This document shows, one piece after another, positions 16,667 to 25,895 of a DNA stretch of 64,000 bases (the stretch's first letter is position 1; every line of letters begins with the position of its first letter). Origin of the DNA: Scatosoma sp045658805 (GTDB taxonomy: Bacteria > Bacillota > Clostridia > Christensenellales > Borkfalkiaceae); NCBI GenBank assembly GCA_045658805.1, contig JAZOVQ010000053.1, positions 1-64,000 on the forward strand, given 5' to 3'. The notes under the pieces were generated by a model, which made no database searches, had not been told where the DNA came from, and worked only from the letters and a program-made list of their open reading frames with translations. Both the position numbers and the translations under genes were made by a program.

Positions 16667-17227
16667 TTATTTTTCAGCGCAACCCTTGTCGATAATATCA
16701 CTCAATTCCTGCAAGGCGCGCTCAAACTCATCGTTTACCAACACATAATCGTAGGTGTCGCTGTGCGACAGCTCGTATTCTAAACGGGACAATCTGTTTT
16801 CAATTTGTTCGTCCGTTTCCGAATTTCTACCCTTTAAGCGACGGCGCAATTCTTCCAACGACGGGGGCGCCACCATAACCAAAACGCAGTCGGGGAAAAA
16901 TTTCTTCGCCTGCAACGCCCCTACGACGTCGATTTCCATAATCACCGATTTGGTCTTTAAGGTTTCCTCTACAAAGGATTTCGGCGTGCCGTAATAATTG
17001 CCGAAATGCTCGTCGTATTCCAAAAAATCATTTTCGTCGATACGGCGCAAAAATTCCTCTTTGCTTAAAAAGAAATAATGCTTGCCGTTGATTTCGCCTT
17101 CTCTCGGCGGACGCGTTGTGCAGGAAACGGATTCCACAACGTCTTCGCGGCGCTGTATCAACGTCTTTACAAGCGTACCTTTTCCCACCCCCGACGGTCC
17201 GGAAACCGCCAACAATACGTGTTTCAT
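16667..17227 (-). CDS. gmk: Guanylate kinase
   Basis: Phosphorylates GMP to GDP with ATP; 186 residues. P-loop SGPSGVGKGTLVKTL (9-23), the GMP-binding segment TTRPPREGEINGKHYFF, and the EYDEHFGNYYGTP region are intact. AGAGG precedes the ATG. It is the second gene of the yicC operon. Confidence 0.97.
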   Translation of the reverse strand: MKHVLLAVSGPSGVGKGTLVKTLIQRREDVVESVSCTTRPPREGEINGKHYFFLSKEEFLRRIDENDFLEYDEHFGNYYGTPKSFVEETLKTKSVIMEIDVVGALQAKKFFPDCVLVMVAPPSLEELRRRLKGRNSETDEQIENRLSRLEYELSHSDTYDYVLVNDEFERALQELSDIIDKGCAEK

Positions 17228-17258
17228 AATGCTAAACCTCTTTCTTACTATTGCCGTA

Positions 17259-18134
17259 TTATTCTAAATTTTGTACCTGTTCGCGGATTTTTTCTATCTC
17301 GTTCTTCAACGCCAAACCGATACGGGTAATGGTTACGTCATTGCTCTTTGAGCAGGTCGTGTTTGCTTCTCGGTTGAATTCCTGCACCAAGAAATCGAGT
17401 TTTCTTCCCACAATTCCCTCTTCGCAAATGCTTCTAAATTGTGCAATGTGCGAACGCAATCTCGTCAGCTCTTCGTCAATGTTGCTTCTATCCGCAAACA
17501 CCGCCACTTCCGTCAGCAAACGCCCTTCGTCCACGGGAGTATTGGAAAGATATTCCTGTACCCTTGCGGTGAGTTTTGCTCGGTATTCTTCAGCAATTTG
17601 CGGTGCGCGTGCGGTTACGTCGTTTACCAAATTTTCAATGGTTTCCATTCTCGAAAGCATATCCGCTTTCAATTTTGCACCCTCGACGGCACGCATTTCG
17701 TTCAGCTTATCCAATGCCGCATTTAAAGCGACCTGCAAGCCTGCCGTCATTTCCTCGTCCAAGCTTACGCTTTCCTCTTGCTTCAACACTTCGGGATAGC
17801 GAAGTACGGAAGTGAGGGTAAGGTCGTCCGTCAAATCGGGGAAGGCTTCTTTCAATGCCTTTGCCGCCGCCACGTAGGATGCCGCCAACGCCATATCGGG
17901 CGCAAGCGCCGTAGGCCGTTCACGCTTGTCCTTCAAGCTAACAAATACGTCCGCGTGCCCTCTCGACAGTTTCCCTCTAACGGTGGTACGGATAACGTCT
18001 TCGTACGCCGTAAAAATACGCGGCGCTTTAATCGACACGTCCAAATAACGGTTGTTCACCGTTTTAATTTCGCAGGTGATTTCCAAACCGCCCGCTGCAT
18101 ATTCTCCCTTTCCGTAACCCGTCATGCTAAGCAT
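17259..18134 (-). CDS. YicC family endoribonuclease (YloC)
   Basis: YicC/YloC family protein of 291 residues; E. coli YicC is an endoribonuclease acting on small RNAs. The N-terminus MLSMTGYGKGE and the C-terminal GRKLDFLVQEFNREANTTCSK segment are family hallmarks. Start at 18134 preferred over a TTG 39 nt upstream because of GAGGA seven nt before the ATG and the conserved N-terminus. It is the first gene of the block and is preceded by a good promoter. Confidence 0.93.
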   Translation of the reverse strand: MLSMTGYGKGEYAAGGLEITCEIKTVNNRYLDVSIKAPRIFTAYEDVIRTTVRGKLSRGHADVFVSLKDKRERPTALAPDMALAASYVAAAKALKEAFPDLTDDLTLTSVLRYPEVLKQEESVSLDEEMTAGLQVALNAALDKLNEMRAVEGAKLKADMLSRMETIENLVNDVTARAPQIAEEYRAKLTARVQEYLSNTPVDEGRLLTEVAVFADRSNIDEELTRLRSHIAQFRSICEEGIVGRKLDFLVQEFNREANTTCSKSNDVTITRIGLALKNEIEKIREQVQNLE

Positions 18135-18212
18135 ACGCTTTTCCTCTTTCGTCAACTTAATTTTTAGTTGCAACGCAACCTTATAAAACGCCCCGAAATT
18201 TGGGGTTATATC

Positions 18213-18241
18213 ATTATAGCAAATAATTTTAGAAATTTCAA
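18213..18241 (-). promoter_or_regulatory. Promoter of the yicC-gmk-rpoZ operon
   Basis: Minus-strand TTGAAA (18241-18236) and TATAAT (18218-18213), 17-nt spacer. A small inverted repeat, CCCC-AAATTTC-GGGG (18191-18205), lies in the leader. Confidence 0.8.
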
Positions 18242-18327
18242 GTAGTATTACACTTTTTTATTGCCTTTTTTACCATTTTTTTTACATTCCATTCATAAAT
18301 GAATGGGAGAAGCGCAACCTTAGCGCG

Positions 18328-18357
18328 AAAAACGGCTTGGCGAAAACCGCCAAGCCG
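18328..18357 (-). terminator. Terminator of the YfaP-like lipoprotein gene
   Basis: Perfect 10-bp stem CGGCTTGGCG/CGCCAAGCCG (18333-18342 with 18348-18357), followed on the minus strand by TTTTTCG. Confidence 0.9.
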
Positions 18358-18378
18358 CCTTGTTTTACGTTGTAAATA

Positions 18379-20025
18379 TCAATTGCCAAAAATGTCACTT
18401 GCAGACATATAGGGATGATAAATATCTTCCATCGTATTGGGGAAGGTAAATTCGCCCGTGTCTGCATTGTAGGTAAATACGTGCCACGAAGTGCCTACGC
18501 CATTGGGAACGTAGAAGGTGTACGCAGGCATCGAGCCCGAACCCAAATATACGTTAACCGTTGCGCCGCTTGCCGCCAACTCCGTACTATTTCCACTACT
18601 ACCATCACTACTACCATTCGTGTAATCGTGTACGTAATAGGTATATTCACCCGACATTTCCGTAATGGTAATGGTTTCAGGCCCATACGAGCTAGTATCG
18701 TCTACGTCCAAATTTGCATTATTGGCAGGATTCTTAGTGCTGTAATATACATGATACATATCCCCATCCGCTTCGTCTGCATAGAGGTGGGAATCGAGGT
18801 CATCAGGATATTGGCCCCACGTCAAAACGATACGCATAGAGCCCGTTTGCACTTGGTGGGTGTTGCTGATAACGGCATCGGGAGCCGCAACCGTTTCACC
18901 AGGCATAATTTTAATAGCAATAACGATAGAACCGAAACGCTCTGCTTCGTCTGCCAAATCACGGTTATCGACAACTTCGCCCGTGTAGTTACCGGGTTCC
19001 AAATCGCCCGTTTCATAATAGCCTTTTTCGTCCGTTTCAACCGTTTTAACAATGTCACCCGTCGTGTTGTTGATACCCTTACGGATATTTACCGTCAAGC
19101 GCGCTTCAATAGGCTGGCCCGTGAATGCATCAATAACCGTACCTTCCGCAACACCAGCTTCCACTTCTACGTTGTCACCGCCAGTGTAAATGGCTTCGAT
19201 AACCGAGTTTTGTACCGTTACTTGGTTTGCTACGATGTTTACAATTTGCGTAATGGTAACGTAGCCCTCACATTCGATCGTCAATCCGTAGCTACCTGCA
19301 GGCAAATTGGTAAAGCTATAATTACCATCTTCGTCACTCGTCGTCGAACCGCTAAACAGTAGGCTCAAGCCTTGCAAACTAATCGTTGCGTTTGCCAAGG
19401 GGGCGTTGTTAGAATAATTCAAATCGAGATCGGCAATGGTAAGTTTACCCGTGAGCGTAGCCGAAGTAGAATCGGGATCGGGTTCGGGATCGGGTTCGGG
19501 ATCGGGTTCAGGATCGGGTTCAGGATCGGGAGTAGGATTCATTTCCACACCTTCGCCGTCCACGTAGCCGTCTGCTACCATGTACCACAAGCCGTTGATT
19601 TGAATGCTCGTGGGTTCCTCAGCCACAAGATACCCGCCAGGGCCAATTACGTAACCGCTTACTTCCACGTCATATTGCAACCGGCCGTCCGTACCCAAAT
19701 AGCAAACTCTGCCATAGGCAATTTGGAAGCCCGTTTGCACTTCGCCGTTCTTTACGTAATAAATATCTCCTTCAATTTCAACAAATTCGTCCACTACTTG
19801 CAATTTGCCGTCCGCGTCAAAGTGATAATCGCCAACTGCTTGATTGGTTGCCATTACGCCGTCCACAAGACAATAAATTGCGCCGTCCTTCACGCTATAC
19901 GTAATGGTGGGTTCGTGCACTTCGGGCGCGCTGCTCGTTTCCCCATCGTCACACGCAGTCATGAAGCCCGTGCCCATAAACGCAACCGCAAGAAGCGCCG
20001 CTAAAGTTTTTCTAAATTTCGCCAT
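18379..20025 (-). CDS. Surface lipoprotein with DPEP linker, two Cna-B-like domains and a YfaP-like domain
   Basis: Predicted lipoprotein of 548 residues. Start at 20025 follows GGAGGAAACT; an upstream in-frame extension has no ribosome site. Signal peptide 1-24 ends in the lipobox MTAC (Cys25). Residues about 45-155 hold Tyr/Gly-rich units like wall-binding repeats (GDIYYVKNGEVQTGF, INGLWYMVADGYV). A proline-acid linker of DPEP repeats spans 166-184. Two carboxypeptidase-regulatory/Cna-B-like beta domains follow (about 188-280 and 290-395; PLANATISLQG, YSFTNLPAGSYGL). The C-terminal domain (about 396-525; RIVLTWGQYPDDLDSHLY, YYVHDYTNGS) resembles the YfaP/DUF2135 fold. Function unknown; adhesion or envelope binding is an inference. 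It has its own promoter and terminator. Confidence 0.8.
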   Translation of the reverse strand: MAKFRKTLAALLAVAFMGTGFMTACDDGETSSAPEVHEPTITYSVKDGAIYCLVDGVMATNQAVGDYHFDADGKLQVVDEFVEIEGDIYYVKNGEVQTGFQIAYGRVCYLGTDGRLQYDVEVSGYVIGPGGYLVAEEPTSIQINGLWYMVADGYVDGEGVEMNPTPDPEPDPEPDPEPDPEPDPDSTSATLTGKLTIADLDLNYSNNAPLANATISLQGLSLLFSGSTTSDEDGNYSFTNLPAGSYGLTIECEGYVTITQIVNIVANQVTVQNSVIEAIYTGGDNVEVEAGVAEGTVIDAFTGQPIEARLTVNIRKGINNTTGDIVKTVETDEKGYYETGDLEPGNYTGEVVDNRDLADEAERFGSIVIAIKIMPGETVAAPDAVISNTHQVQTGSMRIVLTWGQYPDDLDSHLYADEADGDMYHVYYSTKNPANNANLDVDDTSSYGPETITITEMSGEYTYYVHDYTNGSSDGSSGNSTELAASGATVNVYLGSGSMPAYTFYVPNGVGTSWHVFTYNADTGEFTFPNTMEDIYHPYMSASDIFGN

Positions 20026-20091
20026 AGTTTCCTCCTTTTTCTTCCCCGTTTTCGGGAACGCCCCCTGCACATATAACAGGTTGCTATTCTT

Positions 20092-20120
20092 ATTATAGCA
20101 CGCTTATTTTGCAAAGTCAA
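20092..20120 (-). promoter_or_regulatory. Promoter of the YfaP-like lipoprotein gene
   Basis: Minus-strand TTGACT (20120-20115) and TATAAT (20097-20092), 17-nt spacer. Confidence 0.8.
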
Positions 20121-20142
20121 TACTTTTTTTAAATTTTACTTC

Positions 20143-20173
20143 GTAAAAAAAATTGACGGGCGAGCCGTCAATT
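20143..20173 (-). terminator. Terminator overlapping the ligA stop codon
   Basis: Stem AATTGACGG/CCGTCAATT (20151-20159 with 20165-20173), followed on the minus strand by TTTTTTTTACG. The stem includes the ligA stop codon (20168-20170), so ribosomes ending translation would cover it. Confidence 0.85.
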
Positions 20174-22108
20174 TTCAAGCATTTTCTTAAAGGTTTCTTC
20201 GTCGATAATCGTAATGCCGAGTTTTTGTGCTTTCGCAAGCTTACTGCCTGCTTCTTCGCCCGCCAAAACCATTGTCGTTTTCGCCGTAACGGACGATTGG
20301 CAAACGCCGCCGCGTTCCTCAATCAGTTTTTGCGCTTCACTGCGTTTAAAACTGCTAAGCGTACCCGTCAACACCACCGATTGTCCCGAAAAAACGCCTT
20401 CCTTTTTCTCGTTGGACCATACGGGCGCAACGCCAAGCGCGTACAGCGCCGCAAGCTCTGCTTGGTTGCTTTCGTCCGCGAAATATTCCAAAATGGAATT
20501 TGCCGTAATATCCCCTATATTTTCAAGTGCAATTAAATCGTCAAAGGCTGCCTTTTGCAAATTGTCCATACTGCCAAAACGCGCCGCCAAATCCTTCGCC
20601 GCAACCCTGCCTATGCCGTCTATACCAATGGCATAGATAAACGCGTCCAACGTAGGCGTTTTGCTCTTTTCAATTTCGGTGGAAAGTTTACGGATTTTTT
20701 TATCTTTAAAGCCTTCCAGCTCCGCCAAATCCTCTTCCGTCAAGCGGTAGAGATCAGAAAATTTCGTTACGCCCTTACGCCCTACCAGCTGTTCGGCGGT
20801 GCTTTCGGAAAAGCCGTCGATATTCATTGCATTTTTGCTTGCATAATGGTCCAACGCCGCCACAAGCCGAGGCTGGCAAAGTTTATTGGGGCAGAACAAA
20901 TGCGCCCCCGTTTCCACCAATACGCTGCCGCAAGCAGGGCATATGTCGATTTTGGGGACTTCTACGCTGTCCGCATAATGTTCCGTCGCCCCCAAAATTT
21001 CGGGGATAACTTCGTTAGAACGGCGAACGAGCACACGGGACCCAATTTTGACGTCTTTACGCAAAATGTCGCCGTAATTGTTCAAGGTCGCTCTTGCCAC
21101 CGTAACGCCGCCAAGCTCAACGGGCTCAAGCAAGGCAAGCGGCGTCAATTTTCCCGTTCGGCCAACCTGCCAAATAACGTCCAAAAGCTTGGTCGTCACT
21201 TCTTCCGCTTCAAACTTATACGCCATCGCCCAGCGAGGGAATTTATCGGTAAAGCCCATTTCCTCACGAAGCGCCGCATCGTTTATCTTGATAACCGCGC
21301 CGTCCGTCAAAACGTCCAGCGTTTTTCGTTCTCTTTCAATTTCCGCAACCGCCGCAACCACTTCGTCCGCCGAATGGCAAACTTTGAAATACGGGAACAC
21401 CTTAAACCCTTCGTCCACCAAAAAATCATGCGCAGCCGTTTGCGACATCGGCGCACCGTCCGAAGTGTAATTCACATCGTAAAAATAAATGTCGGGGCGG
21501 CGTTTTTCGGTCACTTTGGGATCCAAATTACGGATTGCGCCAGCCGCCGCGTTGCGTGCGTTTTTCAACGGCTCTTCCGCCGTTTTGTTGTATTCGTCCA
21601 GCACCGAAAGGCGAATAACCGCCTCGCCGCGCACCTCTAAAACGCCTGGATATTTAATCTTCAACGGGAAAGATTTTATCGTTAAAACCTGCGCCGTAAC
21701 GTCCTCGCCAACCGTTCCGTTGCCACGCGTCGTCGCGCGGACAAACTGCCCGTTTTCGTAGGTCAAGCACACCGTTAAGCCGTCAAATTTATATTCCACG
21801 GTATATTCCGCCGTAGGCGAAAATTTTTCCGCTTTGGTTAAAAAGGAACGCAATTCCGTTTCGGAAACGGACTTATCCAAGCTAAACAAACGCATGATAT
21901 GCGTATGCTTTTCAAAGCCCTTAATCGGCTCGCCGCCCACACGTCTTGTGGGGCTGTCGGGATATACCTCACCCGATTCCGCTTCCAAACGGCGGAGTTC
22001 ATCGTACAAGGCGTCGTATTCCTTGTCCGAAACCGTCGGCTTATCCAAAACGTAATATTCATGCGCCCATTTGTTAAGAATGTCAACAAGCTCTCTTTGT
22101 CTGCTCAT
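20168..22108 (-). CDS. ligA: NAD-dependent DNA ligase LigA
   Basis: Seals nicks during replication and repair using NAD+; 646 residues. Start at 22108 (MSRQRELVDIL) chosen because a GGTGA site precedes it and this is the family N-terminus. The order is Ia domain with the AEYYVLD-like HEYYVLD, the adenylation motif EYKFDG with nucleophile Lys107, OB fold, the four-cysteine zinc finger (CPACG ... FCPNKLCQ), helix-hairpin-helix region and a C-terminal BRCT domain (FSGQSVVLTGTLSSF). It is downstream of pcrA by 65 nt, the common pcrA-ligA pairing. Confidence 0.97.
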   Translation of the reverse strand: MSRQRELVDILNKWAHEYYVLDKPTVSDKEYDALYDELRRLEAESGEVYPDSPTRRVGGEPIKGFEKHTHIMRLFSLDKSVSETELRSFLTKAEKFSPTAEYTVEYKFDGLTVCLTYENGQFVRATTRGNGTVGEDVTAQVLTIKSFPLKIKYPGVLEVRGEAVIRLSVLDEYNKTAEEPLKNARNAAAGAIRNLDPKVTEKRRPDIYFYDVNYTSDGAPMSQTAAHDFLVDEGFKVFPYFKVCHSADEVVAAVAEIERERKTLDVLTDGAVIKINDAALREEMGFTDKFPRWAMAYKFEAEEVTTKLLDVIWQVGRTGKLTPLALLEPVELGGVTVARATLNNYGDILRKDVKIGSRVLVRRSNEVIPEILGATEHYADSVEVPKIDICPACGSVLVETGAHLFCPNKLCQPRLVAALDHYASKNAMNIDGFSESTAEQLVGRKGVTKFSDLYRLTEEDLAELEGFKDKKIRKLSTEIEKSKTPTLDAFIYAIGIDGIGRVAAKDLAARFGSMDNLQKAAFDDLIALENIGDITANSILEYFADESNQAELAALYALGVAPVWSNEKKEGVFSGQSVVLTGTLSSFKRSEAQKLIEERGGVCQSSVTAKTTMVLAGEEAGSKLAKAQKLGITIIDEETFKKMLEN

Positions 22109-22173
22109 ATTTTCACCGTTTTTGCTTATTTTTCTACCTTTATGGGCTATGCCCATACGCCGTTAAAAACTCC

Positions 22174-24660
22174 TCAAAGCACCGTCAAAGGCGCAAGGTT
22201 TGCGGACAGCGATTTGATACCCAATCCCTCAAACGCCACGTCGACGCTCATGTTCGTTCCCACGCCGCGAACGTTGACGATTGTGCCGTCGCCAAACTTG
22301 GGGTGACGCACTTTTACGCCAATTTTAAAACCGCTTAAATCCTTACCCGCGTTGCTCTTTAACATACTGCTTGCTTTGCCTACGCCGCCGTATACAAATC
22401 CACTGGATTTGGTTTGCGAAGCCTGCGCCGTATGCGCCGTTCTCGTCGGTTGCGCGCTTTGCGCCCCGTAAGTAAACCCACCGTAGGACGAGCTTCCGTA
22501 GGAAGAACCGCCATAGCCGTTTCCGTTCCACGTCGAACGAGTAACCCCCGACGAGGATCTAGACGAATCCCCATAACTCTTACCATAGGACGAACCGCCG
22601 TAAGACGAGCCGCCGTAGGACGAGCCATAGCTGTTTTTACCGCCGTAACCGTCATTCGACGCGTACCTGCCCCCACCGTACGAGGAATTTCCATAGTTTT
22701 CAGGGTCGTCATAATCGCCATAGCCCATCGGCAAACGACGGGTTTCTTTGGGTAATTCGACGTGCGAAGAAAGTTCTTTTAAGAAACGAGAACGAGCCGT
22801 CGGCTCACGTCTGCCGTACAAATAACGGCTCTTGGAACGGGTAAGATACAACCGTTCTTTGGCTCTGGTAATGGCAACATACATCAAGCGGCGTTCCTCT
22901 TCCATATCATCGTCGTTATCCACCGCACGGGAAACGGGCATGATATTTTCTTCCAAACCGCAAATAAATACGCAACGGAATTCCAACCCCTTTACCGCGT
23001 GTACGGTGGCAAGAGTAACATAATCGCTATCGTCCATTTCGTCCGTATCCGAGGACAAGGTAACTTGGTTAAGATAATCGGTAAGGCTTGCACCAGGGTT
23101 AAGCTTAACGTATTCCTCTACCGAATTGATAAATTCTTCAATATTGGCGCGCTTATTGATACTTTCGTCCGATTCGTCAGCGTACGCTTCACGCATTTGC
23201 GTGTCCGCAATAATATTTTTTACCAGCTCGTTGACGGGCAATTCTAACGAATCAATAATCCAATTTTTGACGAGATTACGGAAATCGAACAGCTTTTGAC
23301 GGGTTGCGCCCGTAAAGCCGATTTCGTCCAAATCCAACAGCGCGTCGTAAAGGGACATTTCATTTTCGTACGCATAATTTTGCAAAGCGTCCACCGTTCT
23401 TGCGCCGATACCGCGCTTGGGGAAATTGATAATACGAAGCACCGCTTCGCTGTCCAAAGGATTGTTTACCAAGCGCAAATACGCAAGCAAATCCTTAATT
23501 TCCTTTCTTTCGAAGAACTTGAAACCGCCAAACACTTTGTAGGGGATACCGTCCCCCGTAAACTCTTGTTCGAAAGAACGCGTCAATGCGTTCAAACGCA
23601 TCAAAATGGCAAAATCGGAATATTTATACCCTTGACGCATCAAGCCTGCAATACATTGCGCAATGTAACGCGCCTCGCCGCTTTCCTCTTCCGTTTCACG
23701 AACGGTGGCAGGCTCGCCCTCGTCGTTCTCCGTCCAAAGCGTTTTGTCTTTACGGTTTCCGTTGTTTTTAATAACGGCGTTGGCAAGCGTCAAAATTTGT
23801 TTGGTGGAACGGTAATTTCGCTCCAACTTAAACACTCTTGCGCCCACGAAATCCTTTTCAAAATGCAATATATTTTCAATTTTCGCACCGCGCCAGCCGT
23901 AAATGGACTGGTCGTCGTCACCAACGGCAAACAGGTTGCCGTGGACGGAAGCGAGAAGCTTGACAATTTCGTATTGAACGGCGTTGGTATCCTGGAACTC
24001 GTCTACGAGAATGTAACGGAAACGGCCTCCGAGATATTCCCTCGCCTCGCGATTATTTTTCAAAAGCAAACGCGTTTCATTTAAGAGATCGTCAAAATCC
24101 AGCGCGTTGTTTTCACGGATATGCTTTTGATATTGTCTATACACTTTGGTAATATCGTCGATATCGCGGTCCCCTGCGTATTCCTCAGCGTAACGGTCGG
24201 GATCAAAACCAAGCATTTTGGCGTTTGCGATATGATATTTGATGCTTTTCAACAGCTTTTCGTCGTCGTAATCACATTCTTGAAAGGACTTTTTGATGAT
24301 ATTATTACGCTCCGTTTCACTGTAAATGGAGAAATTGGACGAAATACCAGCCTCGGCGGCGTACATACGCAAAATGCGCACGCACATGCTGTGAATGGTG
24401 CATACCCAAGAACGGGAAACGTCGGTGATCGCGCTTAAACGCTCCTTCATTTCGTTGGCGGCCTTGTTGGTGAAGGTAATGGCAAGAATGGCCTCGGACG
24501 GCACGCCAAGCTCTTCCACAAGGTACGCAATACGCGTGGTAAGCACACGGGTTTTACCGCTGCCTGCGCCTGCAAGCACAAGCACCGCGCCTTCCGTTTG
24601 AAGCACGGGTTTTAATTGTTCGTCATTTAATTTGTCTATCAAAGCATCAATATTAACCAT
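22174..24660 (-). CDS. pcrA: DNA helicase PcrA/UvrD with an extended Gly/Ser/Tyr-rich tail
   Basis: Superfamily 1A 3'-5' helicase for repair and for clearing transcription obstacles; 828 residues, longer than usual (about 730-750). Motifs: Walker A LAGAGSGKTRVL, ITFTNKAANEMKER, DEFQDTNAVQY, GDDDQSIYGWRGA, VHAVKGLEFRCVF and VAITRAKERLYL. The C-terminal ~50 residues (VRHPKFGDGTIVNV...) are the Tudor-like RNA polymerase-binding domain. Between core and tail, residues about 645-750 are low-complexity, made of SSYGG-like units with about 15 tyrosines. The start codon lies only about 3 nt from the predicted transcription start and has no Shine-Dalgarno site. Confidence 0.96.
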   Translation of the reverse strand: MVNIDALIDKLNDEQLKPVLQTEGAVLVLAGAGSGKTRVLTTRIAYLVEELGVPSEAILAITFTNKAANEMKERLSAITDVSRSWVCTIHSMCVRILRMYAAEAGISSNFSIYSETERNNIIKKSFQECDYDDEKLLKSIKYHIANAKMLGFDPDRYAEEYAGDRDIDDITKVYRQYQKHIRENNALDFDDLLNETRLLLKNNREAREYLGGRFRYILVDEFQDTNAVQYEIVKLLASVHGNLFAVGDDDQSIYGWRGAKIENILHFEKDFVGARVFKLERNYRSTKQILTLANAVIKNNGNRKDKTLWTENDEGEPATVRETEEESGEARYIAQCIAGLMRQGYKYSDFAILMRLNALTRSFEQEFTGDGIPYKVFGGFKFFERKEIKDLLAYLRLVNNPLDSEAVLRIINFPKRGIGARTVDALQNYAYENEMSLYDALLDLDEIGFTGATRQKLFDFRNLVKNWIIDSLELPVNELVKNIIADTQMREAYADESDESINKRANIEEFINSVEEYVKLNPGASLTDYLNQVTLSSDTDEMDDSDYVTLATVHAVKGLEFRCVFICGLEENIMPVSRAVDNDDDMEEERRLMYVAITRAKERLYLTRSKSRYLYGRREPTARSRFLKELSSHVELPKETRRLPMGYGDYDDPENYGNSSYGGGRYASNDGYGGKNSYGSSYGGSSYGGSSYGKSYGDSSRSSSGVTRSTWNGNGYGGSSYGSSSYGGFTYGAQSAQPTRTAHTAQASQTKSSGFVYGGVGKASSMLKSNAGKDLSGFKIGVKVRHPKFGDGTIVNVRGVGTNMSVDVAFEGLGIKSLSANLAPLTVL

Positions 24661-24669
24661 AACAAAAAT

Positions 24670-24698
24670 ATTATAGCATACTTACAACAATTTTGCAA
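24670..24698 (-). promoter_or_regulatory. Promoter of pcrA-ligA, predicting a near-leaderless mRNA
   Basis: Minus-strand TTGCAA (24698-24693) and TATAAT (24675-24670), 17-nt spacer. The expected start site (about 24663) is within a few nt of the pcrA ATG at 24660. Confidence 0.75.
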
Positions 24699-24739
24699 GT
24701 GTTGCGCTTGGCAATACGTTTTTTATAAAAGAATTTTAT

Positions 24740-24771
24740 AAAAAAATCCGCGGAGGCAATCTCCGCAGATT
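24740..24771 (-). terminator. Terminator after the zinc-ribbon membrane protein gene
   Basis: Stem AATC-C-GCGGAG/CTCCGC-A-GATT (24745-24755 with 24761-24771, one mismatch), followed on the minus strand by a run of seven T. Confidence 0.85.
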
Positions 24772-24778
24772 TTTATCT

Positions 24779-25744
24779 TTAAAACCTTCGTTCTTTCACG
24801 TCACTTTTCCAATAGTTACCACAATAAACACAGCTCCATTCGTACCGATAACGATATGTCTTCTCCGTTACCTCTTTCGAGTGTTCTACCGTATGGTACA
24901 CGTCAGCTACCTTGTTCCCTGTTTTGGTTTGTACTTCTCCCCATTTTTCTTTGCTTTTCCAGCTGTCCGTCGCGGTATATTTTTTCTCTCCGAGAATCAC
25001 TCGTTTACCCGTCACTATCTTTTTGCATTTTGGACATTTGCCGTTGCGATTTTTGGAAACAAGCCACTCCGCTTCCGATTGACCGCCAAGCATCAAAAAG
25101 CTTAACACGCCCGCCCACGTAAACTCCAAGCCGTGGGTTCGTAAAATTTTTACAATTAGAATGACAAGGAATATCCCTGCGCCTACCCCGACCAAAACGC
25201 TCCAGTCTATCCCTATGAAGAAAAAGGCAGGAAGCATATATACCAATGGAAGATAACTCTTTTTATCGTGGCCGCCCTTCAATACGTAAAACATATTGAT
25301 TCCCCTAACGAGGTGGATAAACAGCCCCAATCCCACTACGGAAATTACGGAAGCGTACGCAACGTTCACCATCAAACACACCGCTGCAACGCCAACCGCC
25401 AACGTGGTGAGCAATACGATGATAGAAAAAGATACCACAAACCATTTATCGTTGTCCGTAACCTTTAAAAGCAGTAAATCCAAGGGCAAAAACATAAACA
25501 AAAACACCGCCATTAAGCCTATGGATAAATCCTCCGCGTATATTGCGCTCGCGTTTTTCGTATTGAAAATTCCGTCGAAAACAATACCCAGCACTCCTCC
25601 GGAAGCTTCTTGCTTAAAAAGGTATAAAAGTCCAATAATCGTAGGCAAAAACAGGCAATAGGCAACCAGCCTTACCACCTCTCTCCCTTTCCTGCCCTCG
25701 GCTTCATAAAAGAATTTTCGCACGCTTTCTCTTATCTTTTGCAT
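24779..25744 (-). CDS. Multi-pass membrane protein with C-terminal zinc ribbon, function unknown
   Basis: Protein of 321 residues that I do not recognise. Hydrophobic segments suggest about six or seven membrane spans between residues 28 and 230 (for example VAYCLFLPTIIGLLYLF, LMAVFLFMFLPLDLLLL, WFVVSFSIIVLLTTLAVG). The C-terminal ~85 residues are polar and likely cytoplasmic, with CPKC and CVYC pairs about 70 residues apart that could form one zinc ribbon around a basic insert. AGGAG precedes the ATG. It is monocistronic, with its own consensus promoter and terminator. Confidence 0.75.
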   Translation of the reverse strand: MQKIRESVRKFFYEAEGRKGREVVRLVAYCLFLPTIIGLLYLFKQEASGGVLGIVFDGIFNTKNASAIYAEDLSIGLMAVFLFMFLPLDLLLLKVTDNDKWFVVSFSIIVLLTTLAVGVAAVCLMVNVAYASVISVVGLGLFIHLVRGINMFYVLKGGHDKKSYLPLVYMLPAFFFIGIDWSVLVGVGAGIFLVILIVKILRTHGLEFTWAGVLSFLMLGGQSEAEWLVSKNRNGKCPKCKKIVTGKRVILGEKKYTATDSWKSKEKWGEVQTKTGNKVADVYHTVEHSKEVTEKTYRYRYEWSCVYCGNYWKSDVKERRF

Positions 25745-25830
25745 TTCATTTTCTCCTCATTCCCTCATACGTAATTTCACAAATGCCCCAGTCTTTTTTA
25801 AACGGACTCTTTTATAGTAATTTTAAAACT

Positions 25831-25859
25831 ATTTTACCACACTTTGGGGCAATTGTCAA
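25831..25859 (-). promoter_or_regulatory. Promoter of the zinc-ribbon membrane protein gene
   Basis: Minus-strand TTGACA (25859-25854) and TAAAAT (25836-25831), 17-nt spacer. Confidence 0.8.
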
Positions 25860-25895
25860 TGGGTTGAAAATTTTTATTACCCTTAAAAATGCAAC

